This document shows, piece after piece, positions 23,152 to 32,150 of a DNA stretch of 46,935 bases. The notes beneath the pieces are model-generated. The model did no database searches. It was given only the letters and a program-made list of their open reading frames with translations, and was not told the origin of the DNA. Every line of letters starts with the position of its first letter. Positions within the stretch are counted from its first letter, which is position 1. The translations under genes and the position numbers were made by a program. Source of the stretch: Anaerolineae bacterium (lineage in GTDB: Bacteria; Chloroflexota; Anaerolineae; Aggregatilineales; Phototrophicaceae); assembly GCA_022842885.1 (NCBI GenBank), contig JALHOR010000039.1:1-46935 (forward strand). Reading direction: 5' to 3'.

Positions 23152-23357
23152 ATTCTCAAATGTCCATTAACTGTACGCCATGTTACAAAAAGACAATAGG
23201 ACAAAAACGGTTAAGTTATGTTAGATAGTCCTAATGATTTTACAATTATTCGCTGTGAACAGGCAAACACAGTGGACAAAAATTCTCCCAACGGTCTGGA
23301 TACATCTCTAGTTCTATAGTATATGTCGAATACGGAGAAATTTTCGGGGGAAATGCC

Positions 23358-23379
23358 AAAACCCCCGCTTTTCGGGGGG
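23358..23379 (-). terminator. Rho-independent terminator after the SurE-like gene
   Basis: On the minus strand CCCCCG, a 5-nt loop (AAAAG) and CGGGGG form a 6-bp GC stem followed by TTTT, about 20 nt after the stop of the 23398-24231 gene. The remaining intergenic bases up to cheB hold nothing recognisable. Confidence 0.7.
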
Positions 23380-23397
23380 TAATCGTTGCGAAAACGT

Positions 23398-24231
23398 TTA
23401 TTTGCCGTAGATATACTCGCCTTCCAAAATTTGATGCAACCGGAATAAATCAGTACGCGACGACATATCCAAGCTCATGGGCGTGACCGAAATTTTTTGT
23501 TCGTGCATCAGCGTAAACACATCGGAGTCGGGTTCAGCTTTGCTGGGGTCAGATTTATAGTGGTAGCCCAATTTGCCACCGCCATTCAGCGAAGGGCGTT
23601 CCGGGCGGGTGGGCCAATACACGCGACGGCGGGAGACTCGCGTCACGCGCCATTCTGTATTCGGCGTTGCTTCCCATGGCACATCAATTTTTAATAAGTC
23701 CACATCATCAGGTAACGCTTGGTGATAAATGAGCCATTCGCCAAAACGCCGCGCACATTGTGCCGCTACACTAAAATCTACGGCATCCGAATAGGTGAGA
23801 TGCAAATTGAAGGGGGTTTGTTGGCTCACCGCAATCGCCCGAATATCCAAACTGGCGGCTTCTATCGCCGCGCCGACTGTGCCGGAAATGGTGACGCCGT
23901 TGCCCGTATTATCGCCATAATTGATGCCCGACACCGCCAAAGCGGGTTTGCGGTCTGCCAATTCCAAGACGCCGTGTTGCACGGCTTGGGCAGGCGTGCC
24001 ATCTACCGCATAAGCGACACAATCGGGAATATTCAGCATATTTTCCCACGGATAAATGACGCCTTTGCTAAAGCCCGGCAAACTCCGCCCCATGCCAGAT
24101 TGTTGTTCACGCGGCGCGACCACCAATAAATCCCCTAACCCGGCAAAGGCTTCCACCGCCGCCCATAGCCCCGGCGATTCAATGCCATCATCGTTAGTAA
24201 AGAGAATAAGTGGTTTTTCAGCGTGAGTCAT
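23398..24231 (-). CDS. SurE-like nucleotidase, divergent paralogue
   Basis: ATG at 24231 (MTHAEKP) is chosen for AAGGA 8 nt upstream; 277 residues. The SurE active-site motif is present as LFTNDDGIESPG (Asp14/Asp15), and further conserved parts are VVAPREQQSGMG, SGINYGDNTGNG and SGTVGAAIEA. SurE enzymes are metal-dependent nucleoside 5'/3'-monophosphate phosphatases and exopolyphosphatases. It is longer than usual because of a C-terminal extension with WRVTRVSRRRVYWPTRPERP and a tyrosine/lysine-rich insertion. A second, standard surE is at 27625-28374, so this may have another substrate. Confidence 0.88.
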   Translation of the reverse strand: MTHAEKPLILFTNDDGIESPGLWAAVEAFAGLGDLLVVAPREQQSGMGRSLPGFSKGVIYPWENMLNIPDCVAYAVDGTPAQAVQHGVLELADRKPALAVSGINYGDNTGNGVTISGTVGAAIEAASLDIRAIAVSQQTPFNLHLTYSDAVDFSVAAQCARRFGEWLIYHQALPDDVDLLKIDVPWEATPNTEWRVTRVSRRRVYWPTRPERPSLNGGGKLGYHYKSDPSKAEPDSDVFTLMHEQKISVTPMSLDMSSRTDLFRLHQILEGEYIYGK

Positions 24232-24380
24232 GCTTAATTTCCTTATCACAAGTTATAAAATAATTTGTAACATGAAAACATCTACCCACACATTAATCTT
24301 TGGTTAAGGTATGCAAAAATATCGTCATTTTTTGTATTAAAAGTATGTGTTTTTTGCTTAAAACAGGCTTTTGGCGGCAA

Positions 24381-25958
24381 TTATGGCGCGTTGATAATGC
24401 GATAAAGCCGCGTTGACGGCACAGCCCAGTGCATCTCCTGCAAAAACGCTGGCGGGTTATCGAGGTCAAATGTAAACGGAATCGGGATTGCCAAAAAACC
24501 AGCGCGGGTAATTTCGATTAATACATAGTCAATTTGATATGTTTGGGCAAGTTCCAGCAAAATGTCTGGGCTTTCATTCGGGAAAGTGATGCCGCCGCGC
24601 CCCGTAAAATAATACAATTGCGCCGGGTCATTAATCATCACTCGCGCCTCGGCGGGCAAAATTGTCTCTAAGGCGGTGTATAACGAAGGAATATGCTGAA
24701 GAACGCGATTCGGTGACGCTATCGAAAAACTCAATCCCATGACCAACACCGTTAAGCCGAGTGTAAACACCCATTTAGCATGTGTTGTCCGCCAATGTCG
24801 CCGCCGTTTGCCGATCCACACAATCACATCATCTAATCCCGCCAATGCCAATGCCAACCACCACGGCATGAGTGCCGTCGCCGCATGAAACAACCCGCCG
24901 CGCATCCCCGGAAACGGGAACAACAACGGAAATGCCAGATGAATGCCCAGCGCAAACCATAACATGCCGCGCAAAAAAGGCATTTTGCGGCGCTGCCATG
25001 CCCCAACAAGGATAAAGGGCGTTAAGGCGATAATGCCCTGCACAGCGATGAATATCCACAACGCGCCCCCGTCCGGGCTGAACAACGCCTGCCAGCGCGA
25101 TTCGACGAGTAAGCCAATGCCATCGGCAAAAAAAGTCTGCGGATTGGCATCCGGTGGATAATTAAATAAATCATTGTATTCGGTATACCAAAGTGCTTGT
25201 GTGCCACCTGTTGGCAAAATCGCGCCAACGACACTTAGATTTCGTCCGAACCATGGCAGCATAATCAGACCATAGCCAGCAAGAAAAATAAGGCTGCCAA
25301 TCCCTTTTTGGCGCAGCGATGTTGAGTTCCAAGGATAAACTATCGTCCATAATCCGATAGTCACCAGCAGCACGCCATCGCTACGAATCAGATGCCCGCA
25401 AGCCGCGAAAATGCCCGCCAAAAACCACCAACGATACGCGCCTGACTCCTGAGTCGTTTTTTCGGCGGCAATGCCCATCCACACGAGTGCCATTGCGCCA
25501 AAAAAGGCATACGGCGCAAAGGTATCGGTAGCGCCCCAGAAGCGCATATAATAACCACCGCCTAGCAACCATAATCCAGCGAACCAAGCGTGCCGCTGCG
25601 TTCCGCCAAGGCGCAGCCCCAAAAAATAAGCGATGAGCGCCGCACCCCACAAGGTCAATGCCAAGCCAATTTGGGCAGCGGCATAGGTGTTGCCAAAAAC
25701 CACCATGCCTGCGGCGGCGATGATAGATGTTCCCGGCATCCAATAGAGATGCGAAGGCGCTGGCAAACTATCGGGTGCGCCGATGAACGTCCACAAATAA
25801 TCGTCTACAAAACCATCACCCGCAGCAAGGCGACTCGCGGCGTTGTAGTGATAAAAGGCATCGGTAAAACCGGGCTGCTCATTGAAAAAAAACACAATGC
25901 CACTTGCTAACAGCAGTGACACGAGCAGGAATAAACGAAAAGACCGGGAACGCAGCAT
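24381..25958 (-). CDS. Polytopic membrane protein, GT39-like glycosyltransferase style
   Basis: A 525-residue protein with about 11-12 hydrophobic segments. After the first helix a lumenal loop begins FFFNEQPGFTDAFYHYNAASRLAAGDGF, which contains the early Asp-containing loop typical of GT-C enzymes (GT39/ArnT-like, PF13231). GT-C enzymes take sugars from polyprenyl phosphate and add them to proteins or lipids on the outer face of the membrane. The C-terminal soluble part is short. It follows the next membrane gene by 12 nt, so both are probably translated from one transcript. Acceptor and sugar are unknown. Confidence 0.75.
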   Translation of the reverse strand: MLRSRSFRLFLLVSLLLASGIVFFFNEQPGFTDAFYHYNAASRLAAGDGFVDDYLWTFIGAPDSLPAPSHLYWMPGTSIIAAAGMVVFGNTYAAAQIGLALTLWGAALIAYFLGLRLGGTQRHAWFAGLWLLGGGYYMRFWGATDTFAPYAFFGAMALVWMGIAAEKTTQESGAYRWWFLAGIFAACGHLIRSDGVLLVTIGLWTIVYPWNSTSLRQKGIGSLIFLAGYGLIMLPWFGRNLSVVGAILPTGGTQALWYTEYNDLFNYPPDANPQTFFADGIGLLVESRWQALFSPDGGALWIFIAVQGIIALTPFILVGAWQRRKMPFLRGMLWFALGIHLAFPLLFPFPGMRGGLFHAATALMPWWLALALAGLDDVIVWIGKRRRHWRTTHAKWVFTLGLTVLVMGLSFSIASPNRVLQHIPSLYTALETILPAEARVMINDPAQLYYFTGRGGITFPNESPDILLELAQTYQIDYVLIEITRAGFLAIPIPFTFDLDNPPAFLQEMHWAVPSTRLYRIINAP

Positions 25959-25970
25959 GATAATTTGGCT

Positions 25971-27623
25971 TTATTCAGGCGTTACAATACGATAAATTTG
26001 GATGGAGTCGCGCTCAAAAACCATCTCTAAATACGTCTGATTCGCAGGCGACCAAGCCCCCATACGGCGGGCATAATCATCATGCCAGACATAATCAATG
26101 CCGATAGATTTTAGAAAGTCTTGTCGCCAAGTATCGGCAGTTGGCGCTGCAAAAAATTGTTCTAATTGAGCGATCTTATCCGCAAAATAAATCGTCTCAA
26201 TCCAATGCCCGATAAACACGCGCTGTCCAGTCATGGCAACCAATCTACCGCCGCTGCCCGTGCCATCGCGCTGCATGGTCGTTAAAATAATATCTTCTGA
26301 TGCTGCATTCTCACGCAACCATGCATAACCCGCGACTTCATCAGGCGTATAAAACACTGGATTGTGTTGGGTGTTCATCATGGCTGTGCTATTGGAGACG
26401 AGCAGCAGCAGTGATGGTATTGCCCCCATTGCCACATAAATCAACGTGAAAAATCGCCAGCGTGCCAATGGCATATTTTTCAGCCACATTGCCCAACCAA
26501 CCGCTGCAAGCACTGCCAGCGGCGTTTGCACCCCCAACAAATAACGGCGTTGCGTAGCAGTGGGGGCATAAAGCAGTATGAGGACAAAGACCATCCATAA
26601 TATAAGAATCAGCCATTTTATTTGTAAAGTATCAGCGTTTGGCGTTGAAGCGCGAAATAACCTGCCCCTGTGTGTGCGAAAATAGTCAACAATGCCGATA
26701 GCAATGGGCAGCAGTAACGGCAAATACCCAAACACATAATAAATAGGTTCGGGTGATAGAGTGATATTTTGGTCACTAAAATTTTTCCACACCGGATGCC
26801 CGCTAATCATGGCATATTGCCAAACTGCGATGCCTCCATGCAATACCCCCGGAATGAGCAGCCAAAAATCAGTCAAAATGATGCGCCGTTGGAAAAACCA
26901 GCGCATAAGAAGCACGCTGCCAAATAAGGGAAACATCAATAACACGACATACGGCTGAATGAAAGCATCCAGTGCTAATGCCACCGTTATGATGAGCATT
27001 GGCATAATAGCCGGGCGTTGCAGCCAATGCAACAATGCCAATAGTGCCAGCATTTGCAGGCAGATAGCGGCGCTAAAATGCGGCATATACAGCGCCCCGG
27101 TGAAGTGATACGCATCCGAGAGCCAAAATTCTATCGGCGCGACTTGCTGCGTCAGGTGTGGCAGCAGCAAAAACATCAGCCAGCCCACGCCCATGACGAT
27201 TGTTCCAAATAAGACCACCGTCCAGTGGTCACGCGGTCTTACGAAAAAATGGCGAGCGAATGCCCATAACAACAGCACAATGGCGACAGTCAGCAAAAAA
27301 CGCGCAAGCTGATAGGTTGCCGGAAAACTGAGTCCAGTCAGATTTGCGAATACGCCCAATGCCACATAAAAAATCTGCACGCCCGGCAAGCCCGGATGGT
27401 CTTCATGCGTGAACAACAGTTGATAATCCCAGTCACCGCGTGCGCCTTGCCACATCTTCGCCATATGACTGTTATAATCTACCTGAAATCCCCCCGGAAT
27501 CAGCAATGCCCCACTGTAGACGCTACCAGCAGGCGTATTGGCTGCCCCAAGCAGATAGGGCAGCGTGGTAAAGATGGCGAAAAGCAGGGCATAACCCCAC
27601 AGCAAAATAGGCGCTTTGTTCAT
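25971..27623 (-). CDS. Polytopic membrane protein, possible GT-C glycosyltransferase
   Basis: A 550-residue protein with about 12 hydrophobic segments and a large extracytoplasmic C-terminal part (about 420-550). The loop after helix 1 reads GGFQVDYNSHMAKMWQGARGDW, with an Asp typical of membrane glycosyltransferases. The C-terminal domain begins YAWLRENAASEDIILTTMQRDG, a pattern seen in long membrane proteins that act on surface glycans. It starts 1 nt after the stop of surE (TGA-G-ATG) and is likely coupled to it. Function is not certain beyond membrane location. Confidence 0.7.
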   Translation of the reverse strand: MNKAPILLWGYALLFAIFTTLPYLLGAANTPAGSVYSGALLIPGGFQVDYNSHMAKMWQGARGDWDYQLLFTHEDHPGLPGVQIFYVALGVFANLTGLSFPATYQLARFLLTVAIVLLLWAFARHFFVRPRDHWTVVLFGTIVMGVGWLMFLLLPHLTQQVAPIEFWLSDAYHFTGALYMPHFSAAICLQMLALLALLHWLQRPAIMPMLIITVALALDAFIQPYVVLLMFPLFGSVLLMRWFFQRRIILTDFWLLIPGVLHGGIAVWQYAMISGHPVWKNFSDQNITLSPEPIYYVFGYLPLLLPIAIGIVDYFRTHRGRLFRASTPNADTLQIKWLILILWMVFVLILLYAPTATQRRYLLGVQTPLAVLAAVGWAMWLKNMPLARWRFFTLIYVAMGAIPSLLLLVSNSTAMMNTQHNPVFYTPDEVAGYAWLRENAASEDIILTTMQRDGTGSGGRLVAMTGQRVFIGHWIETIYFADKIAQLEQFFAAPTADTWRQDFLKSIGIDYVWHDDYARRMGAWSPANQTYLEMVFERDSIQIYRIVTPE

Positions 27624-27624
27624 C

Positions 27625-28374
27625 TCAAATCGTAATATCCCATGCCGCTAAATCTGCCAGAAAACGATGGGCGGTCATGTCGAGGTGAATCGGGGTGAGG
27701 CTGGCATAGCCATTTTCTACTGCCCACAAATCAGTGCCGGCTTCATCTAAATTGCCCGTCGGTGGTTCGCCGACAATGCGGACAATATCGCCTTCACGGG
27801 CTAATTCATCCAGATAAATGCGTACCCCTTGCCGCGTTAGCCGAATGCCTTTGACGTTGCCCTGCGGCACATTCAGATTCAAGATGGTTAAGGGGGGCAG
27901 TTTTTTCGCTAAAACATGCCGAACAACCACTTGGGCGATGCGGGCGGCTTCTTGATAATCTTCAACGCTATCCGCATCGCGTTTGGTGAAAGATACCGCT
28001 ACCGCTGGAATGCCTTGGATAGTGGCTTCTAGCGCCGCTGTTACCGTGCCGCTGTAGGTAATGTCCTGGCTCATGTTTTCACCACGATTAATGCCGGAAA
28101 CCACAATATCGGGGGGCCATGGGCGCAAACCCATCGCAGCTAAAGCAATACAATCTGCTGGCGACCCCCCAACAGACAACGCCGGAATGCCAGCCCCAAT
28201 CGTCGTTTCTTTGACGGGAATATCATGAAACAAGGTCTTCTTATGCCCGCTGGCACTTTGATTAATAGATGGGGCAGCCACTTGAACATCCCCAATTGTT
28301 TGCATGGCTTGTGCCAGCGCCAAGATGCCCGGCGCGTGAATGCCGTCATCATTCGTGACGAGAATATACACCAT
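27625..28374 (-). CDS. surE: SurE 5'/3'-nucleotidase
   Basis: The 249-residue product has the normal SurE length and motifs: ILVTNDDGIHAPG at the N terminus, AAPSINQSASGHKKTL, GSPADCIALA, VVSGINRGENM and TYSGTVTAALEA. It dephosphorylates nucleoside monophosphates with a divalent metal held by the two Asp of NDDG and the Asn of SGIN. It heads an operon with two polytopic membrane proteins (27623-25971 and 25958-24381). AGGA lies about 10 nt before the ATG. Confidence 0.95.
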   Translation of the reverse strand: MVYILVTNDDGIHAPGILALAQAMQTIGDVQVAAPSINQSASGHKKTLFHDIPVKETTIGAGIPALSVGGSPADCIALAAMGLRPWPPDIVVSGINRGENMSQDITYSGTVTAALEATIQGIPAVAVSFTKRDADSVEDYQEAARIAQVVVRHVLAKKLPPLTILNLNVPQGNVKGIRLTRQGVRIYLDELAREGDIVRIVGEPPTGNLDEAGTDLWAVENGYASLTPIHLDMTAHRFLADLAAWDITI

Positions 28375-28490
28375 ATTGCCAATTTCCTGTGTTCAGCTTT
28401 GCAGCCATAAAAAATAGCATTATAAGCCTTTTGAGGGATATTCGGGCAGTGGGATTTGATGCAATTGCTCTTGTACCTCACAAATTTTCT

Positions 28491-28520
28491 TTGGCAGAAG
28501 TGCCAACACCGTGCTAGAAT
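28491..28520 (+). promoter_or_regulatory. Putative promoter with overlapping operator-like inverted repeat
   Basis: TTGGCA (28491-28496) and TAGAAT (28515-28520) are separated by 18 nt. The -35 is half of the inverted repeat TTGGCA-GAAG-TGCCAA (28491-28506), which could bind a dimeric repressor and control the sugar-binding protein gene 80 nt downstream. This is inferred from pattern only. Confidence 0.4.
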
Positions 28521-28600
28521 AGCCGCCAGACTGAAAAGCAGGATAGCTAACAAACACCAGTCTTTTTATTGTGTCAGAATAAATTTAAGGAGCTTTCTGT

Positions 28601-29860
28601 ATGAAAAAAGTGGTCTTGATGATGGCGCTGTTGGCAGTGCTGCTCACAGGCATTGTCGGCGCTCAGGATAGTGTCACGCTGACGATTGAAAGCTGGCGCA
28701 ACGATGATTTGACCATTTGGCAAGATGTCATTATCCCCGCCTTTGAAGCCCAATACCCCAATATTCAAGTTGAATTTGTTCCCACCGCCCCCACCGAATA
28801 TAACGCCGCGTTGAACGCGAAATTGGAAGCCGGCACCGCAGGCGACCTCATTACCTGCCGTCCGTTCGATTTGTCGTTGGAACTGTTCGACAATGGACAT
28901 CTGGCATCTTTGAATGATTTGGCTGGCATGGAAAACTTCAGCGATGTGGCAAAAAGCGCGTGGATTACCGACGATGGCAGCGATGTTTTCTGCGTGCCGA
29001 TGGCATCCGTAATTCATGGTTTCCTGTATAACGCCGATATTTTTGCCGAACTTGGCTTAGAAGAACCCGCCACTGAAGAAGAATTTTTGGCACTGTTGCA
29101 AGCTATCAAAGACGGTGGCATGTATGCACCGTTGGCGATGGGAACAAAAGACCAATGGGAATCCGCTACAATGGGCTACCAAAATATTGGTCCCAACTAT
29201 TGGGGCGGCGAAGAAGGTCGCTTGGGCTTGATTTCCGGCGAAGCCAAATACAACGAAGGTGGCTTCTTGGCAGCGTTTGAAGCGTTGGCAAAATGGCAAC
29301 CCTTCATGTCTGATGGCTATCAGGCACTGTCTTACCCCGATGCCCAAAATCTGTTCATTCTGGGTCAGGCGGCTGTTTATCCCGCTGGTTCATGGGATAT
29401 TGGTGTGTTCCGTTCTCAGGTAGATTTTGAAATGGGCGCGTTCAAACCCCCGGCACCCGCAGGTGCGGAAACTTGCTATATCAGCGACCATACCGATATT
29501 GCGATGGGCATGAATGCTGGCAGCGCCAATAGCGAAGCCGCCATGATTTTCTTGGAATGGATGACTACCCAAGAATTTGCTGAACTGTATTCCAACCAAT
29601 TGCCCGGTTTCTTCACCCTCTCCAATCATGAAATCACGATTGAAGATGCTTTAGCCGCCGAATTTTTAAGCTGGCGTGGTGAATGCGAATCCACCATTCG
29701 CTCGGCGTATCAGATTTTGTCGCGTGGCGAACCGAACAACGAATTGGAACTGTGGAATGCCAGCGCCCGCCTGCTCAATGGCGAATTGACCGCGCAGGAA
29801 GCCGCTGACCAAATCCAGACCGGGTTGGCAACGTGGTACGAACCGCAAATGGGCGGTTAA
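28601..29860 (+). CDS. ABC-type extracellular solute-binding protein (family 1, sugar-type)
   Basis: The 419-residue protein has a signal peptide (about 1-21, ending GIVGAQ; no lipobox Cys) and the family 1 fold, with phrases such as IIPAFEAQYPNIQVEFVP, SVIHGFLYNADIFAELGL and FLEWMTTQEFAELY. Such proteins capture oligosaccharides or glycerol phosphate for an ABC importer. No permease or ATPase gene is next to it, and a terminator follows, so it is an orphan that must use components encoded elsewhere. AAGGAG lies upstream of the ATG. The GH13 gene elsewhere in the window suggests glucan breakdown products as one possible ligand. Confidence 0.92.
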   Translation: MKKVVLMMALLAVLLTGIVGAQDSVTLTIESWRNDDLTIWQDVIIPAFEAQYPNIQVEFVPTAPTEYNAALNAKLEAGTAGDLITCRPFDLSLELFDNGHLASLNDLAGMENFSDVAKSAWITDDGSDVFCVPMASVIHGFLYNADIFAELGLEEPATEEEFLALLQAIKDGGMYAPLAMGTKDQWESATMGYQNIGPNYWGGEEGRLGLISGEAKYNEGGFLAAFEALAKWQPFMSDGYQALSYPDAQNLFILGQAAVYPAGSWDIGVFRSQVDFEMGAFKPPAPAGAETCYISDHTDIAMGMNAGSANSEAAMIFLEWMTTQEFAELYSNQLPGFFTLSNHEITIEDALAAEFLSWRGECESTIRSAYQILSRGEPNNELELWNASARLLNGELTAQEAADQIQTGLATWYEPQMGG

Positions 29861-29900
29861 GCCTTTCCAGCAATAACATAGCCTAAAAATTAGCACCAAT

Positions 29901-29933
29901 AAAGACCTGTTCCAATGTGGAGCAGGTCTTTTT
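29901..29933 (+). terminator. Rho-independent terminator after the solute-binding protein gene
   Basis: AAAGACCTG-TTCC, loop AATGT, and GGA-GCAGGTCTTT form a stem of about 12 bp (one T-G opposition), followed by TTTT, 40 nt after the stop codon. Confidence 0.9.
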
Positions 29934-30068
29934 GCTTGTCTGTTCCGTTGTTCCGAAACGCTTTGTGAAATTTATCACTCTTTTACAACAAAGTGGGAAC
30001 ACTGCGCCTGAATCCGGCGTCTTTTCTCCTGTAAAGCAAACACAACAACTCAAACAGGAGAAAACATC

Positions 30069-30497
30069 ATGTCGTACACTCGTAAAAATCGTTTAGTGGC
30101 GCTGATTGGTCTGATGACGCTCATCATGGGGATGCTGTTCGTACCCGCCACGCAAGCGCAATCGAGTAGTACATCCTGCGGCGCATTTTATACCGTGCAG
30201 CAAGGTGATACTCTCAGTCGCATTGCCCGCGCTATGGGGGTTACAGCAGCGCAATTGCAAACGTGGAACAAAATCACGAATCCCAATCGCATTTTGGTGG
30301 GGCAAAGCCTGTGCGTGAAGATGATTACCATCGTGGATAACAGCACTTACACGGTGCAGCGTGGCGATACCCTCAGCCGCATTGCCCGCCGCTATGGCAT
30401 CAGCATGACAGTGTTGGCGCAGGTCAATAATATCAGCAACCCCAATCAGATTTATGTGGGGCAAGTGCTGCAAATCCCGGCAGTGACTATCCAATAA
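30069..30497 (+). CDS. Secreted protein with two LysM domains
   Basis: A 142-residue protein with a signal peptide (about 1-30, ending ATQAQ) and two LysM motifs: [18 protein letters not shown] (about 41-58) and [18 protein letters not shown] (about 93-110), each followed by an NKITNPNRI- or [13 protein letters not shown] second half and a VGQ-L segment. LysM domains bind N-acetylglucosamine-containing glycans such as peptidoglycan. Two Cys frame the first domain and may form a disulfide. There is no catalytic domain, so it is probably a cell-wall-bound or adaptor protein. AGGAG stands 8 nt before the ATG, and a terminator follows. Confidence 0.93.
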   Translation: MSYTRKNRLVALIGLMTLIMGMLFVPATQAQSSSTSCGAFYTVQQGDTLSRIARAMGVTAAQLQTWNKITNPNRILVGQSLCVKMITIVDNSTYTVQRGDTLSRIARRYGISMTVLAQVNNISNPNQIYVGQVLQIPAVTIQ

Positions 30498-30515
30498 GCA
30501 AAAAATGCTGGCATA

Positions 30516-30551
30516 AAAAACGGGCTAATGGGTTTTCATCAGCCCGTTTTT
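30516..30551 (+). terminator. Rho-independent terminator after the LysM gene
   Basis: AAAAACGGGCT and AGCCCGTTTTT form an 11-bp stem with a loop that itself pairs (ATG/CAT). The symmetric A and T tracts mean it could act in both directions; on the minus strand it would lie about 100 nt beyond the MFS gene end. Confidence 0.88.
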
Positions 30552-30586
30552 GATTTTAGGATTGTTCAAAACAGGTGGTTTTTCGT

Positions 30587-30612
30587 AGGGGCGAGGCATG
30601 CCTCGCCCCTGC
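30587..30612. repeat. Dispersed palindromic repeat, copy C (short)
   Basis: A perfect 24-nt palindrome with half-site AGGGGCGAGGCA at 30587-30610, then GC. The 32-nt flank that follows copies A and B is not present here; the downstream bases are unrelated. It lies between a LysM gene and the convergent MFS gene. Confidence 0.85.
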
Positions 30613-30653
30613 AACGATGCATTTTTCACACAATCTGAATATGAGCCTTGTTT

Positions 30654-31937
30654 TTAATCCCCCGTTGCCACTGCCAAACGTTCTTCGCGTTTATATTTGC
30701 GCGGGTCACGCATGACGCCCAAAACAACCCCTACTGTGATTATGCCTGCCAGCAATGCGACCACAAACATGGTCTGAAAACCAAATATATCCACCAAAAG
30801 TCCGCCAATGATGGGCGCTGCCAAAGTTGCCGGAGCAATCATCGTGTTGGTGAGACCAATGTAAAAAGGACGCTCGGCATCTGTGCCAAATTCAGTCGTA
30901 ATCGAAAGAATTGTTGTCCAGTTGGTGCTGTTGGCTGCGCCGGCGAGGGCAAATACGGCATAGAACCACACCAATGACGGCGCATTCATCGCCAATAAAA
31001 TGCTGATACCCAATAACCCATTGCCCATCGCAAACATCAGGCGATGCCCATATTTATCGCCCAATCGCCCAACAATGGGGCTAGCAAATGTTTGTGCCAA
31101 AGTGAGGATACTTGCCATCAATCCAGCGGTGGCAGCATCCATATTATACTCACGGACGGCATAAATGGCGTAAAATGCCACCGCCATCGTGCCGAAGGTT
31201 GACACAATCCGCGCCCCCAAAAACCAGCGGAAATTGCTATCTTCACGCAAAATACGTGCCAAATTTGACCAAAAGGGTTGTTCGCTGCGTTTGGTTTTGA
31301 CCACCGGCTCATGCTCATCTTCGCGCGTGACTGCCAAAAACACAAACGAGAACATCATCGCCAGAAACGTCAGGAAGAAACAAAGCGCGTAGTTATACGG
31401 ATACGGCGCTGCCACCAACAGCAACCCGGCGACAAACGACCCGCCGCTAGACAATAAATTGGCTGCGCCCGATTGCGTGCCAAAAAATGTTCCCCGAAAA
31501 CTCGCTGGAATGATTTTACCAATCATGCTTTGCCATGCTGTCGCCGTGAAACCGCCACCCAACGAATGCCAAGTCACGAAGAAAAAGGTGAGTATTAGCG
31601 CCGTGTTTTTATCCATGCCCCACAAGACCAATGCCAAAGCGACCAATGCCATGCCCGCATAGGGCCAACGTTCATGCAAGGTCATCCGTAAAACAAAGGG
31701 CAGATAACGCCGCTGCCGCCGCACCAGATTCGCCGTAAATATCTGCGGCAGTTGCCAGCCCAATACATGTAAAGTGCCGATTAAACCAATGAGGACAGTT
31801 GAATCGGTGAGGGTGGCGATGAATAACGGAATAACAGTCACGAATGAGGATAAGCCCATTCCCAACCCAAAAAATCCGCCATCAGCGACGTTCACAACGA
31901 AGTTGCGCCGCATAGCTTTCGGCTCTGAGTGCTGCAT
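30654..31937 (-). CDS. Major facilitator superfamily transporter
   Basis: A 427-residue protein with 12 predicted membrane helices. The motif-A-like loop between helices 2 and 3 is weak, but a matching loop in the second half (SPIVGRLGDKYGHRLMF) is clear. The central cytoplasmic loop (about 205-225) is charged (TREDEHEPVVKTKRSE). It is probably a secondary exporter of small molecules; no substrate can be predicted. The ATG at 31937 has AGGA 12 nt upstream. The gene stands alone, convergent with the LysM gene. Confidence 0.9.
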   Translation of the reverse strand: MQHSEPKAMRRNFVVNVADGGFFGLGMGLSSFVTVIPLFIATLTDSTVLIGLIGTLHVLGWQLPQIFTANLVRRQRRYLPFVLRMTLHERWPYAGMALVALALVLWGMDKNTALILTFFFVTWHSLGGGFTATAWQSMIGKIIPASFRGTFFGTQSGAANLLSSGGSFVAGLLLVAAPYPYNYALCFFLTFLAMMFSFVFLAVTREDEHEPVVKTKRSEQPFWSNLARILREDSNFRWFLGARIVSTFGTMAVAFYAIYAVREYNMDAATAGLMASILTLAQTFASPIVGRLGDKYGHRLMFAMGNGLLGISILLAMNAPSLVWFYAVFALAGAANSTNWTTILSITTEFGTDAERPFYIGLTNTMIAPATLAAPIIGGLLVDIFGFQTMFVVALLAGIITVGVVLGVMRDPRKYKREERLAVATGD

Positions 31938-32150
31938 AGATTGTTTTATCCTGTGGATTGTGTCGTAAAGATTAAAAGCCTACAAAACCCCATATTTTAG
32001 TTGCAGGGCGAAATTTTTTTGTATTGATAGGTTAGGGGTGGTGTTATGGTACAACACAGACGCTATGACCCACGCTGATTCTACCTGAAACATTTAGAAC
32101 CATGTGAGTCCACGAGAGTAAATAGATTAAGCGTCATTAAAAAAATGACG

